DNA of 64,000 nt from positions 1,268,001-1,332,000 of the forward strand of contig NZ_AP022810.1 in the NCBI RefSeq assembly GCF_009731355.2, written 5' to 3'. The notes under the pieces are model-generated. The model saw only the letters and a program-made list of their open reading frames with translations, searched no databases and was not told the origin of the DNA. Shown here piece after piece: positions 42,962-52,325 of this stretch. The position numbers and the translations under genes are program-made. This stretch comes from Desulfuromonas sp. AOP6 (GTDB lineage Bacteria > Desulfobacterota > Desulfuromonadia > Desulfuromonadales > SZUA-540). The number at the start of each line of letters is the position of its first letter. Within the stretch, counting starts at the first letter, position 1.

Positions 42962-44704
42962 ATGTTTTCCGTACTGATTGACCGTCTCTGGAATATGCAT
43001 GACGAGACGAAAAAACTCGTTCTTTTTAACCCTAAGTCTCTGATCAAGGATATCAAGAAGAACCTTGCCTTCAACAGTTCCAACCCCGAGCATGATGCCG
43101 ATCTGTCCGAAGAACTGGAGGATGCCCCAGCGGAGCATGCCCGTCGGATAAAGTCGAGCCCTGGCGGCATCGAGGAAGGGGAGCCACGGGAATACACCAC
43201 CCGTCAAAAAATAGGACTATTTCTTGGTCCCGTACTGGCTGGGCTGATGCTTGTCATCCCCACCCCCGCCGGCATGACGCCTGAGGCGCAGAAAATGGCC
43301 TCCATTGCTCTGCTCATGGCCAGCTGGTGGATGTGTGAATCCATCCCTATTCCGGCGACCAGTCTGCTGCCCATCGCCCTTTTCCCGCTGTTCGGGCTTA
43401 TGCCTACCGGTAAGGCGACTGCTCCTTATGCCAGCCATCTTATCTTCCTGTTCATGGGCGGTTTTATCATAGCTCTGGCCATGCAGCGCTGGAATCTGCA
43501 TCGGCGCATCGCCATGAACATTGTCAAGACGGTCGGTTTTTCTCCCAGTCGGTTGATTTTTGGCTTCATGGTGGCCACGGCGGCCCTGTCGGCTTTCGTT
43601 TCCAATACGGCGACGGCAGTTATGATGATGCCCATCGGCCTTGCTATAATCAGCCATGTGGTGGAGGAGGGTAAAAAGGAAGGGCTGGACAAAGAGATAG
43701 ATTTCTCTCCTGAAAATTTTGCCTTTGGCCTCAATCTCATGCTGGGCATTGCCTATGCCGCTTCTATTGGCGGCATCGCCACCCTGATCGGCACACCTCC
43801 CAATACCGTGCTGGCGGGTTATCTGCAGAAGACTTACGGCTATGAGATCAGCTTCGCCAAGTGGCTTCTTGTCGGGGTTCCCCTGGTAGTGGTCATGCTG
43901 CCGCTGACCTGGCTGTGGCTGACCCGGGTGGCCAACCCCATGAAACTGAAAAAGGTTCCGGGCGGGCGCGACCTGATCAATGCCGAGTTGAAGGAAATGG
44001 GTCCCATGAATACCGGTGAAAGGTGGACGGCTCTGATCTTCACCTTGACGGCCCTGGGCTGGATTTTCCGTAAGCAGATCGGTTTTCTCTTTCCTGACCC
44101 TAAAATGGTCACTGATGCGGCTATCGGCATGACAGGTGCTCTGCTCCTCTTCCTCATCCCGATCAACATGAAAAAGAACACCTTTGTCATGGACTGGCAT
44201 TGGGCTTCCAAGATGCCCTGGGGTGTGTTGATTCTTTTCGGTGGCGGTCTCGCCCTGGCCGACGGTTTCAAGGTGACCAAGCTGGCCGACTGGATCGGCA
44301 GTCAGGTCAGCCTGCTGGCGAACGCCCCGACGTTCATTCTGATTGTCGCCGTCGCCACCCTGATCATCTACCTGACGGAATTGACCTCCAATACGGCAAC
44401 GGCTGCCATGGTGATGCCTATTTTGTCGGCCGTCGCTATCGGCCTCGGGCAGAATCCTCTCTTGCTGGTGGTGCCTGCCGCCATCGCCGCCTCCTGCGCC
44501 TTTATGCTGCCGGTGGCGACACCACCCAACGCCATTGTCTTTGGGTCCGGCTATGTCACGATTCCGCAGATGGTCAAGAGCGGTTTTGGTCTCAATATCA
44601 TCGGCATTATTCTCGCTGTTGTCATCACCTATGCCCTGGTGATTCCGGTCTTTGGTGTTGTGGTCGATCAGGTACCCCAATGGGTGGTGGCTGCCGGCAA
44701 GTAA
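42962..44704 (+). CDS. DASS/SLC13-family sodium-coupled anion symporter
   Basis: The 580-residue membrane protein has an unusual polar N-terminal extension of about 75 residues and then about twelve hydrophobic segments. The two Na/substrate motifs are FVSNTATAVMMM and LTSNTATAAMVM, the paired SNT signature of the DASS family. Substrates in the family are C4-dicarboxylates, citrate or sulfate; regulation by a DctB/DctD-like pair favours a dicarboxylate such as fumarate or succinate. The ATG at 42962 follows AAGGAG; an in-frame GTG at 42941 is less likely. It is the likely target of the adjacent sigma-54 system. Confidence 0.9.
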   Translation: MFSVLIDRLWNMHDETKKLVLFNPKSLIKDIKKNLAFNSSNPEHDADLSEELEDAPAEHARRIKSSPGGIEEGEPREYTTRQKIGLFLGPVLAGLMLVIPTPAGMTPEAQKMASIALLMASWWMCESIPIPATSLLPIALFPLFGLMPTGKATAPYASHLIFLFMGGFIIALAMQRWNLHRRIAMNIVKTVGFSPSRLIFGFMVATAALSAFVSNTATAVMMMPIGLAIISHVVEEGKKEGLDKEIDFSPENFAFGLNLMLGIAYAASIGGIATLIGTPPNTVLAGYLQKTYGYEISFAKWLLVGVPLVVVMLPLTWLWLTRVANPMKLKKVPGGRDLINAELKEMGPMNTGERWTALIFTLTALGWIFRKQIGFLFPDPKMVTDAAIGMTGALLLFLIPINMKKNTFVMDWHWASKMPWGVLILFGGGLALADGFKVTKLADWIGSQVSLLANAPTFILIVAVATLIIYLTELTSNTATAAMVMPILSAVAIGLGQNPLLLVVPAAIAASCAFMLPVATPPNAIVFGSGYVTIPQMVKSGFGLNIIGIILAVVITYALVIPVFGVVVDQVPQWVVAAGK

Positions 44705-44751
44705 CTCGTAAAGAAATTCTTTTGTGACCCTGTCCCCTCAGGGTCTTTGCG

Positions 44752-44789
44752 CCCCGTTCCATGCCCTCCTCCGGAACGGGGTTTTTTTT
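44752..44789 (+). terminator. Rho-independent terminator after the symporter
   Basis: A nine-base-pair stem (44752-44760 with 44773-44781) is followed by eight T residues. It separates the symporter from hypF. Confidence 0.92.
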
Positions 44790-44863
44790 ATCCCTATAAT
44801 GCTCTATCGGCAACATTGCGTCCGGTCTGCGGGAGTGGTAAAAATAAGACTCCGGAGGCCACC

Positions 44864-47155
44864 ATGAACACCTTGCTGCGTCACAGAATAGAGGTCAGAG
44901 GAATCGTCCAGGGCGTCGGTTTCCGACCCTTCGTTTACCAGACGGCCATGCGGTTCGGGCTGTCGGGGTGGGTTCTTAATGATTCCGACGGTGTGGTGCT
45001 TGAGGTGGAAGGGGAGAAAGCGCACCTCGACGCGTTTGCCTCGGTGCTGCGGGATCAACCTCCCCCCCTGGCGGCCGTGGCAGAGATCCTTGTTAATGAA
45101 ATCCCGGTGACGGGCGAGGGAAGTTTTATCATTCGCCAGAGCCAGAGACACGGGCATCGCTCTACCGAAATTTCTCCTGACACCTTCGTCTGCGCCGATT
45201 GCCTTACAGAGCTTTTTGACCCCGCCGATCGCCGTTTCCGCTACCCATTCATTAATTGCACCAACTGCGGTCCCCGCTACACCCTCGTGACCGATGTTCC
45301 TTATGATCGTGGTTACACGACCATGGCCGGGTTTACGATGTGTCCCGCCTGTCAGCAGGAATATGACGATCCTTCTTCCCGCCGCTTTCATGCCCAGCCC
45401 AACGCCTGTCCGGACTGCGGTCCACAGGTTCTCTTGCGGGATGCCTCGGGACAGGTGGTGAATACGACCAATCCCGTAAGTGAGGCGGTCTCTCTTCTCT
45501 CGCAAGGCTGTATTCTGGCCGTGAAAGGGGTTGGCGGCTATCATCTGGCGGTCGATCCCTGCCATGATCAGGCTTTACGGAGACTGCGGCGGCGAAAAGG
45601 GCGCGATGAAAAGCCCTTTGCCCTGATGGCGGCCGACGTGACAACGGCGCGGCGTCTTGCTGTGATTGATGAGGACGGCAGACGGTTGCTGGAGAGTACG
45701 GAGCGTCCCATCGTCCTGCTCCCACAGCGATCAGGTCATGGTCTGTCGCCGCAGGTCGCTCCGCAGAATCGCTATTTCGGCCTCATGCTTCCTTATACGC
45801 CTCTGCACTATCTGCTTCTTCGTGACCATTTCGATGCCCTCGTCATGACCAGTGCCAATTTCAGCGAAGAGCCCATTGTCTTTCGGGATGAAGATGCCAT
45901 GGAGACATTGCGAGGCCTGGCCGACTATACGCTGGAACACAACCGGCCCATCCACATACGCACCGACGATTCCATTGTCCGCATTCTTGGCGGGCGCGGC
46001 CTTTTGTTGCGCCGCTCCCGCGGGTTTGTGCCACGGGCCATCCGTCTGAGCTGTCAGACGGAACCCGTTCTGGCCGTGGGGGCCGAACTCAAAAATACCC
46101 TTTGCCTGACGCGCGGTCACCAGGCCTATATGAGTCAGCACATCGGTGATCTCAAAAGTCCCGAGGTCTTTCGTTCTTTCCTGCAAACCTTTGACCACTT
46201 CCGCCATATTTTTGGAGTAGATCCCGCTATTGTGGCCCATGATCTTCATCCCGACTATCAGTCGACAGGCTTTGCCCAGCAGTTGCAGGGCAAGATGCTG
46301 GTGGGAGTCCAGCATCATCATGCCCATTTGGCCAGCTGTCTGGCGGAAAACTGCTTTGACGGTGAGGCCATCGGCGTTGTTTTTGACGGAGCCGGTTACG
46401 GCGAGGATGGTCATGTCTGGGGAGGGGAGTTTTTGCTGGGGGATTGTCGGGATTTCCGCCGAGCCGGGCATCTGGCCTATCTGCCCATGCCGGGGGGGGA
46501 TGCGGCCACCCGCGAACCGCTGCGCATGGGGCTCAGTGCGCTCTTTCACGCTTTTGGCCGGGAATTGCCGGGCCACCAGATGGTTGATGATCTCCCATCG
46601 GCTGAAATCCAGTTTTATCTGCAGATGATGGAACGTGGTCTCAATACGCCGCTGACCTCAAGTTGCGGCCGCCTTTTCGATGCGGTGGCCGCTTTGGCCG
46701 GTCTACGCTATCGGGTGAGCTACGAGGGGCAAGCGGCCCTCGAACTGGAAATGGCCATTCCGGAAACCCCTTGCGAGGAAGCGTATTCCTTTGTCCTGGA
46801 AAGGAGAGGGGAGGAACTTATTGTCAATCCTGCTGAGGTGTTTCGTGCCGTGGTGAAAGACAGACGGCAAGGTGTGGACGCCGGCCATATCAGCCTGCGC
46901 TTTCATAACGGCCTCGCCCGCATGATTCTGGATTCCTGCCTTTCTCTGCGGGATCAATACGGTCTTCAGAACGTGGCCTTGAGCGGCGGGGTTTTTCAGA
47001 ATCGATACCTGACGGAAAAGGCGCGGGCTCTTCTGCAGGCGGCTGGCTTCCATGTCCTCCTCCATTCCCTCGTTCCCCCCAATGATGGCGGCATTTCTCT
47101 GGGACAAGCTGTCGTGGCGGCGCAGCGCACTGAAGCAGGCCGGCCGGGCTGTTGA
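44864..47155 (+). CDS. hypF: Carbamoyltransferase HypF (NiFe hydrogenase maturation)
   Basis: HypF makes the thiocarboxamide on HypE that becomes the cyanide ligands of the NiFe hydrogenase iron. The 763-residue protein has all four parts: an acylphosphatase domain (about 10-95; RGIVQGVGFRPFVY), two zinc-finger pairs (CADC/CTNCG and CPAC/CPDCG, about 110-185), a YrdC-like domain (about 205-390), and a Kae1-like domain with HHHAHLASCLAE. The ATG at 44864 has a CGGAGG site five bases upstream. No other hyp or hydrogenase genes are in the window, so it is a detached member of the set. Confidence 0.95.
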   Translation: MNTLLRHRIEVRGIVQGVGFRPFVYQTAMRFGLSGWVLNDSDGVVLEVEGEKAHLDAFASVLRDQPPPLAAVAEILVNEIPVTGEGSFIIRQSQRHGHRSTEISPDTFVCADCLTELFDPADRRFRYPFINCTNCGPRYTLVTDVPYDRGYTTMAGFTMCPACQQEYDDPSSRRFHAQPNACPDCGPQVLLRDASGQVVNTTNPVSEAVSLLSQGCILAVKGVGGYHLAVDPCHDQALRRLRRRKGRDEKPFALMAADVTTARRLAVIDEDGRRLLESTERPIVLLPQRSGHGLSPQVAPQNRYFGLMLPYTPLHYLLLRDHFDALVMTSANFSEEPIVFRDEDAMETLRGLADYTLEHNRPIHIRTDDSIVRILGGRGLLLRRSRGFVPRAIRLSCQTEPVLAVGAELKNTLCLTRGHQAYMSQHIGDLKSPEVFRSFLQTFDHFRHIFGVDPAIVAHDLHPDYQSTGFAQQLQGKMLVGVQHHHAHLASCLAENCFDGEAIGVVFDGAGYGEDGHVWGGEFLLGDCRDFRRAGHLAYLPMPGGDAATREPLRMGLSALFHAFGRELPGHQMVDDLPSAEIQFYLQMMERGLNTPLTSSCGRLFDAVAALAGLRYRVSYEGQAALELEMAIPETPCEEAYSFVLERRGEELIVNPAEVFRAVVKDRRQGVDAGHISLRFHNGLARMILDSCLSLRDQYGLQNVALSGGVFQNRYLTEKARALLQAAGFHVLLHSLVPPNDGGISLGQAVVAAQRTEAGRPGC

Positions 47156-47159
47156 AAGG

Positions 47160-48122
47160 CTAGATCCCGAGGAGCTGGGCCAGCTGCAGAAGAACCTGGT
47201 CGATCGGTCGCAGCCCTGAGTTCAGAACTTTTTCCAGATCGGTAAAAGCGACCTTGCCGCAACTCAGGCCGACCATCTTCCCCGAATCCCCCCTCATGAG
47301 AGCATCGACAGTGCCGGCCCCGAAACGGGCGGCGAGGACGCGGTCAAAGGTGCTGGGCGATCCTCCGCGCTGATAATGTCCCAGAACCATGATGCGGGTC
47401 TCAAAGCCGACCTTGTCCTTGATCTGCTCACCAATGGTCTGGGCCTGTCCAACCCCCTCGGCCACCATGATGATCGAGTTGTCTCGTCCTTCTTCAAAGC
47501 GCCGCTTCAGATTGGCGCAGATTGCCTCGATATCGTAAGGCATTTCCGGGATAAGTGCGTGCTCGGCGCCACAGGCAATGGCGGCCACAACCGCCAGATA
47601 GCCGCATTTTCTGCCCATGGTTTCCACCAGGAAAGCGCGGTCGTGGGACGATGCGGTGTCTTTAAGGCAGTCGACGGCATGGATGATATTGTTCAGAGCC
47701 GTGTCGACGCCCAGAGACATATCGGTAAAGGGGATATCGTTGTCAATGGAGGCGGGAATGCCGATAACCGGAATGCCCCGCTTGTGCAATGCCTGGGCGC
47801 CGCGAAGAGAGCCGTCACCGCCGATCACCACCAGTCCCTCCACCTGGTGCCTTTTCAGCGTGGCCACGGCTGCATCAAGACCTTCTGCCGTGTGCATTTC
47901 AGGGCAGCGCGCGCTCTGCAAAAAGGTGCCCCCCCGTTGTAGAATGCCGCTGACCGAGCGGGTCGTCAGCGGTTCGGCCAGGTCGTTTATGAGGCCGTAA
48001 TAGCCCTTTTGAAAACCGACGATATCAAGTTTTTCAGCCAGGGCGGCGCGAACCACCGCCCGTATGGCGGCGTTCATTCCCTGACAGTCACCGCCACTGG
48101 TTAATACAGCCAATTTTTTCAT
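47160..48122 (-). CDS. pfkA: ATP-dependent 6-phosphofructokinase
   Basis: The 320-residue enzyme phosphorylates fructose 6-phosphate to the 1,6-bisphosphate in glycolysis. It has TSGGDCQGMNAAIR at the N-terminus, the ATP-site GGDGSLRGA, the catalytic SIDNDI (usually TIDND) and the MGRKCG segment. The Gly after GGD fits ATP-dependent rather than pyrophosphate-dependent enzymes. It is a single gene, convergent with hypF with four bases between them. Confidence 0.93.
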   Translation of the reverse strand: MKKLAVLTSGGDCQGMNAAIRAVVRAALAEKLDIVGFQKGYYGLINDLAEPLTTRSVSGILQRGGTFLQSARCPEMHTAEGLDAAVATLKRHQVEGLVVIGGDGSLRGAQALHKRGIPVIGIPASIDNDIPFTDMSLGVDTALNNIIHAVDCLKDTASSHDRAFLVETMGRKCGYLAVVAAIACGAEHALIPEMPYDIEAICANLKRRFEEGRDNSIIMVAEGVGQAQTIGEQIKDKVGFETRIMVLGHYQRGGSPSTFDRVLAARFGAGTVDALMRGDSGKMVGLSCGKVAFTDLEKVLNSGLRPIDQVLLQLAQLLGI

Positions 48123-48472
48123 ATAGGGCCTCTCCGCCTGAAAAGATTTTATCTCCGATCAACACCCATGAGTTAACCACGGACCGGCACTTTGTCAAAG
48201 AGTTGTCCCGTGGATAAGATCGGCCAAGATCACCTTATCCTATGTCAGGACCCTGCCCGATGTCATTCGCCAGACACTGCTGCCTCCTGTCAAATCTGCG
48301 AGCGTCCTCCACCGCCCTTCGGTCGGCCCTCCTTCTGTTTCCGCTCCCTGAATCATGACAAGAAAGAACACCTCTGGTGCCGAAGCCTTGGCGCGCGGAT
48401 TTTCTTTGTGCTACCCTGAAGGCGGTTTTGAAAAACTGTGTCTGTTGAATTCTCATCATTCAAGGAGATCCA
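48123..48472. other. Intergenic region between pfkA and the M16 peptidase operon
   Basis: This 350-base stretch separates the divergent pfkA and M16 genes and must hold both promoters. No convincing promoter pair, terminator, repeat or small gene was found; the AAGGAG ribosome-binding site of the M16 gene lies at its right end. Confidence 0.4.
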
Positions 48473-49972
48473 ATGATCCGTCCAACCTTTCAACGTCTGG
48501 GACTGTTTCTGTTTCTGGTTGGTCTGCTTTGTCTGCCATCCTTTGGCACGGCGGCGACTCTCGAAACCAAAGTCCAGGAGCATACTCTGGCTAACGGGCT
48601 GAAGCTTCTCCTCGTGGAGCGCCATGACTCACCCACCTTTGCCGCGTACATTACTCTCGGAGTGGGAGCTACCGACGAAACCAGTGAAAATCGTGGAGTG
48701 GCCCACTTGCTTGAGCATATGCTCTTCAAGGGGACGAAGACATTGGGTACCACCGATTACGAGAAAGAAAAGCCCCTTTTGGAAGCTATCGAACGCACAG
48801 CTGTGCAACTTGATGCCTTGAAGAGGGCTGGAGACAAGGCCGACCCAGACACTTTGGCCCGGCTCCAGCAGGAACTTAAGGCCTTGCAGGAGCGCCACAA
48901 GGAGTTTGTCGTCAAGGATGAATTCAGCCGTATTTACGCGGAAAACGGCGGGGTAGGTTACAACGCTTTTACCAGCAAGGATCTGACGACCTACCTGGTT
49001 TCGTTGCCGGCCAACAAGCTGGAGCTCTGGGCCGCCATTGAGTCTGATCGCATGAAAAACGCTGTCCTGCGCGAATTCTATACCGAACGGGAGGTTGTGC
49101 AGGAGGAGCGCCGACGGTCCTACGAGACGAATCCGGCCGGCATGCTCTATGAAAACTTGCTTGCCACAGCTTTTACCATGCATCCCTATCGCTATCCGAT
49201 CATTGGCTGGCATTCGGATATCGCCAATCTGAGTCTGGCCAAGACCCGGGCGTTTCATGACGCCTATTATGCCCCGGTCAATACCGTCATTGCTCTGGTC
49301 GGCGACATCGATGCCGACGAAGCGATCGATACGGTGGAAAGGTACTTTGGCGACATCCCGCCTGGAATACCCGTGGCCGGGGTTGAGGCCGTCGAGCCGG
49401 CCCAGCGCGGCGAGAAGCGCATTCATATTACCTTTGAGGCCGAACCCCAACTGCAGGTGGCTTTCCACAAGCCGACCCTGCCGGAGCGTGACGATTATGT
49501 CTTCGACCTCATCGACCTTATTCTGGGGCAGGGCCGCACCTCCCGGCTCTATCGCTCGCTGGTGGTGGAAAAACAGCTGGCCACGGCCGTCTCGACCTAT
49601 GGGGCTCCTGGCTCGCGTTATCCCAATCTCTTTGTCATCTCTGCCGTGCCCCGCTATCCCCATTCGTTAGCCGAGGTCGAGGCCGCCATTTATGGGGAAC
49701 TCGAGCGTCTCAGCCGCGAACCCGTATCCGAACAGGAGTTGGAGGGTGCCAGAAATCGCCTTCGCGCCGACCGCCTGCGTTATCTCAAAGGCAACAGCGG
49801 CCTTGCCCGCATGCTCACCTTCTATCAGACCGTGGCGAGAGACTGGCGGTATCTGGTGAATTACGACCGGGTAATGGACACGATTACCGCCGAGGAGATC
49901 GTCGACGTCGCCCGCCGTTATTTTCGTGCAGAAAACCGCACGGTAGCCAGCCTGAGCAAGGAGGGGATTTGA
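48473..49972 (+). CDS. M16-family zinc metallopeptidase, catalytic subunit
   Basis: The 499-residue protein has a signal peptide (hydrophobic about 11-25) and the inverted zinc-binding HLLEH motif in the N-terminal half (VAHLLEHMLFKGT). A downstream Glu (ELWAAIESDRM) completes the site. The second half includes the R/Y-type motif region (TSRLYRSLVVEKQL). M16B peptidases form a chamber that degrades peptides; export signals place it in the periplasm. It overlaps the second M16 gene, which lacks the zinc motif, so the two likely form a heterodimer. Confidence 0.92.
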   Translation: MIRPTFQRLGLFLFLVGLLCLPSFGTAATLETKVQEHTLANGLKLLLVERHDSPTFAAYITLGVGATDETSENRGVAHLLEHMLFKGTKTLGTTDYEKEKPLLEAIERTAVQLDALKRAGDKADPDTLARLQQELKALQERHKEFVVKDEFSRIYAENGGVGYNAFTSKDLTTYLVSLPANKLELWAAIESDRMKNAVLREFYTEREVVQEERRRSYETNPAGMLYENLLATAFTMHPYRYPIIGWHSDIANLSLAKTRAFHDAYYAPVNTVIALVGDIDADEAIDTVERYFGDIPPGIPVAGVEAVEPAQRGEKRIHITFEAEPQLQVAFHKPTLPERDDYVFDLIDLILGQGRTSRLYRSLVVEKQLATAVSTYGAPGSRYPNLFVISAVPRYPHSLAEVEAAIYGELERLSREPVSEQELEGARNRLRADRLRYLKGNSGLARMLTFYQTVARDWRYLVNYDRVMDTITAEEIVDVARRYFRAENRTVASLSKEGI

Positions 49973-49974
49973 GC

Positions 49975-51399
49975 ATGAAGTGGATAAAGGTTTGTCTTCT
50001 GGTTCTGCTGGCGTTCGGGGTTAACGCCTGTCTTCCGTCAGAAAAGGTGGTCGATCCCCGGCAGCTTTCTTTTGCGCCTCTGAGGTTTCAGGTGCCGGAC
50101 GTCGAGCAGCTGACTCTGCCCAATGGCATCCGGCTTTATCTGAAAGAAGACCCTGAGTTGCCGCTGGTCGATGTTACGGCCATGGTTGGGGCGGGCAGAA
50201 TCGGAGATCCCGGGGACAAAGTCGGGCTGGGGGATCTCTTCGCCGCCGCCCTGCGGACGGGGGGGGCTGGGGATTATCCACCTGACCCTTTCGAGGAATC
50301 TCTTGAGTTTCTCGCCGCGGATCTGTCGGTGGCGGCATCCACCTATGACACCACTTTGCATCTGTCGGTGCCGGCCAAAGACTTCGACAAGGGCCTGGAA
50401 CTTTTCGCCCAGCTCCTTCTGGCCCCCCGCTTTGATCCGGAACGTCTCGAAATTTCCCGCAAACAGGCCCTGGAAGGTCTTCGCCGCCAGGATGACATGC
50501 CGGGCTCTCTGGCGCAAAGGGCCCTAATGGCCGCCCTTTATCCCGGGCATCCCCTGGGGACACACCCCGAGGAGAAAAGCCTGCAGGCTATAGAGCGTCA
50601 GGATCTGCTCGATTTTCACCGAACATACTTCAAACCCGGCAATCTCTGGCTGGCCATCTCCGGTGATTTCGATCGCGCGCAGCTGTTGAACCGTCTGGAG
50701 ACCCTCTTTGGCCAATGGGCGGATGATGATTTCGTTCCCCAGGCTGTTCCCGCCGTACCGGAGTCTGCGGCGCCGGCTCTGTGGGTGGCTGCCAAGGATA
50801 TCCCCCAGACGACCATTCTGCTGGGAGAGGTTGGTCTTGAAAAGTCGGCTCCCGATCTGCAGGCTGCCCGTGTCATGAACTATATTCTCGGCGGTGGCGG
50901 TTTCAACGCCCGACTCATGCGGGAAATCCGTTCCAACCGGGGTCTGGCCTATTCCGTTTATTCCTATTACCAGATCGGCAGAAAACTTCCCGGCCCCTTT
51001 GTAGCCGGTAGTGAAACCAAAAGCAGCTCCACGCTGGAAGTGGTGCAGCTGATGCTTGCCCATATGGAACGCATGCGACAGGAACCGGTAAGCGAAGAAG
51101 AGCTGCGTCTGGCCAAAGAGAGTCTCATCAACTCCTTTGTCTTCGCTTTTACCGATACCCATGAGGTCGTCACTCAGACCATGCGCCTCGATTTTTACGA
51201 CTACCCAGCCGGTTATCTGGAAACGTATCGGGACAAGGTGGCCGAGGTGACGATCGCGGATGTCCAAGCGGCCGCCAATCGGTATTTGCACCCCGATTCT
51301 CAGGCTATTGTTCTGGTGGGTATGGGTGAAGATTTTTTCGAGATAGGCAAGGCGCTGAAACGGCCTGTGCAGTATATCCCGACGGTCTCTGACCCTTGA
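49975..51399 (+). CDS. M16-family peptidase homologue, non-catalytic subunit, probable lipoprotein
   Basis: The 474-residue protein has an M16 fold, but at the position of HxxEH it reads GLGDLFAAAL, so the zinc ligands are missing. The C-terminal half keeps the conserved GGGGFNARLMREIRSNRGLAYSVYS region that closes the substrate chamber in partner subunits. The N-terminus ends its hydrophobic segment with VNAC at the Cys near residue 19, a possible but not ideal lipobox. The ATG at 49975 has a GGAGGGG site eight bases upstream and starts two bases after the stop of the catalytic subunit gene. Confidence 0.9.
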   Translation: MKWIKVCLLVLLAFGVNACLPSEKVVDPRQLSFAPLRFQVPDVEQLTLPNGIRLYLKEDPELPLVDVTAMVGAGRIGDPGDKVGLGDLFAAALRTGGAGDYPPDPFEESLEFLAADLSVAASTYDTTLHLSVPAKDFDKGLELFAQLLLAPRFDPERLEISRKQALEGLRRQDDMPGSLAQRALMAALYPGHPLGTHPEEKSLQAIERQDLLDFHRTYFKPGNLWLAISGDFDRAQLLNRLETLFGQWADDDFVPQAVPAVPESAAPALWVAAKDIPQTTILLGEVGLEKSAPDLQAARVMNYILGGGGFNARLMREIRSNRGLAYSVYSYYQIGRKLPGPFVAGSETKSSSTLEVVQLMLAHMERMRQEPVSEEELRLAKESLINSFVFAFTDTHEVVTQTMRLDFYDYPAGYLETYRDKVAEVTIADVQAAANRYLHPDSQAIVLVGMGEDFFEIGKALKRPVQYIPTVSDP

Positions 51400-51533
51400 A
51401 CGGTGTTGACTGTCTCTAGTTCTCACCTGGCTTATTTTTGAGATAAGCAACTCATTTTATTGCAAAAAGGCCAAGGTATGCTCTAATTGTTCCAGGCCAA
51501 GGTTCCCCTGATTTGTCCTTTGTTGGAGGCTTT

Positions 51534-51935
51534 ATGACGGTTGAAATTGATATCCTTGCCTTGATTGTCGTTGTTGCGGCTGTTCTCCTTGTCGCTTTTT
51601 TAATCCCAATGATGATTCAGACAAAAAAAACAGCGCGGCAGATCGATGAATTTATTGCTCTGGCCCAGCGGGATGTTCTGCCCATGCTGCGTGAACTGCG
51701 GGAGGCGTCTGAACGTATCAACAGGGCTTCAGCCAAGGCCGAACAGGGTGTAGAACAGGTTGAAGGTCTGATGCAGTCGGTAGGGGAGGTCGGTGACTCG
51801 ATTCACCGCGTCAACCATTTCCTTCAGCATGACGTGGGTCGCTATATGGGGAATGCAGCTGGAATCTGGCTGGGCATTCGAGCCGCCAGCAAGGTGCTGC
51901 TTCGGGAAATGAACAAGAACAAAGGAGGTGACTGA
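51534..51935 (+). CDS. DUF948-type membrane protein
   Basis: The 133-residue product has one N-terminal membrane segment (about 5-27) followed by a long helical, coiled-coil-like region (about 30-115), the layout of DUF948 proteins. The function is unknown; members often lie next to YtxH genes, as here. The ATG at 51534 is chosen because GGAGG lies seven bases upstream; the frame opens seven codons earlier without one. The YtxH gene follows two bases after its stop. Confidence 0.82.
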   Translation: MTVEIDILALIVVVAAVLLVAFLIPMMIQTKKTARQIDEFIALAQRDVLPMLRELREASERINRASAKAEQGVEQVEGLMQSVGEVGDSIHRVNHFLQHDVGRYMGNAAGIWLGIRAASKVLLREMNKNKGGD

Positions 51936-51937
51936 TC

Positions 51938-52252
51938 ATGGCAGATGATTACAGAGGTTGTGGTGCTGGATCCGTTTTTCTGGCATTTGTTATGGGGGCT
52001 GCTATCGGTGGGGGGATTGCTCTGTTGACGGCTCCTCGGTCCGGTAGCGAGACGCGTGGAAAAATACGGGATCTCAGTGACGAAACGCTGGACAGGATGA
52101 AGGAACTCACCGATGAGGCTGAGGGCCGCCTGAAAGGTGTCGTTGACGAAGGCCGCGAACTGTTAAACGAGAAAAAAGATTTGATCCAGGCGGCCATTGA
52201 GGCCGGCAAACAGGCCATGGAGGCCGAGAAGGCCAAAAAGAAAGAGGCTTGA
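51938..52252 (+). CDS. YtxH-domain protein
   Basis: The 104-residue protein has a glycine-rich membrane segment (about 12-30, FVMGAAIGGGIALLTAP) of the YtxH type followed by a charged helical tail ending in a Lys-rich run. YtxH proteins are general-stress envelope proteins in Bacillus; the function here is not known. It is co-transcribed with the DUF948 gene (AGGAGGTG site) and followed by a strong terminator. Confidence 0.85.
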   Translation: MADDYRGCGAGSVFLAFVMGAAIGGGIALLTAPRSGSETRGKIRDLSDETLDRMKELTDEAEGRLKGVVDEGRELLNEKKDLIQAAIEAGKQAMEAEKAKKKEA

Positions 52253-52261
52253 GGTGAATCG

Positions 52262-52295
52262 ACCAAAAAGCCCACGCTGATGTGGGCTTTTTGGT
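52262..52295. terminator. Rho-independent, nearly bidirectional terminator
   Basis: A fourteen-base-pair stem (52262-52275 with 52282-52295) with A and T runs in its outer part ends the DUF948-YtxH transcript. Confidence 0.9.
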
Positions 52296-52325
52296 GTCCG
52301 GAATCTGAGGTGCAAGGGGTAGCGC

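Noticed and set aside
43217-44680. A long minus-strand open frame opposite the DASS symporter
   Set aside because: Antisense to a recognised membrane protein; its composition (His, Gln, Gly-rich) is a mirror of the symporter codons.
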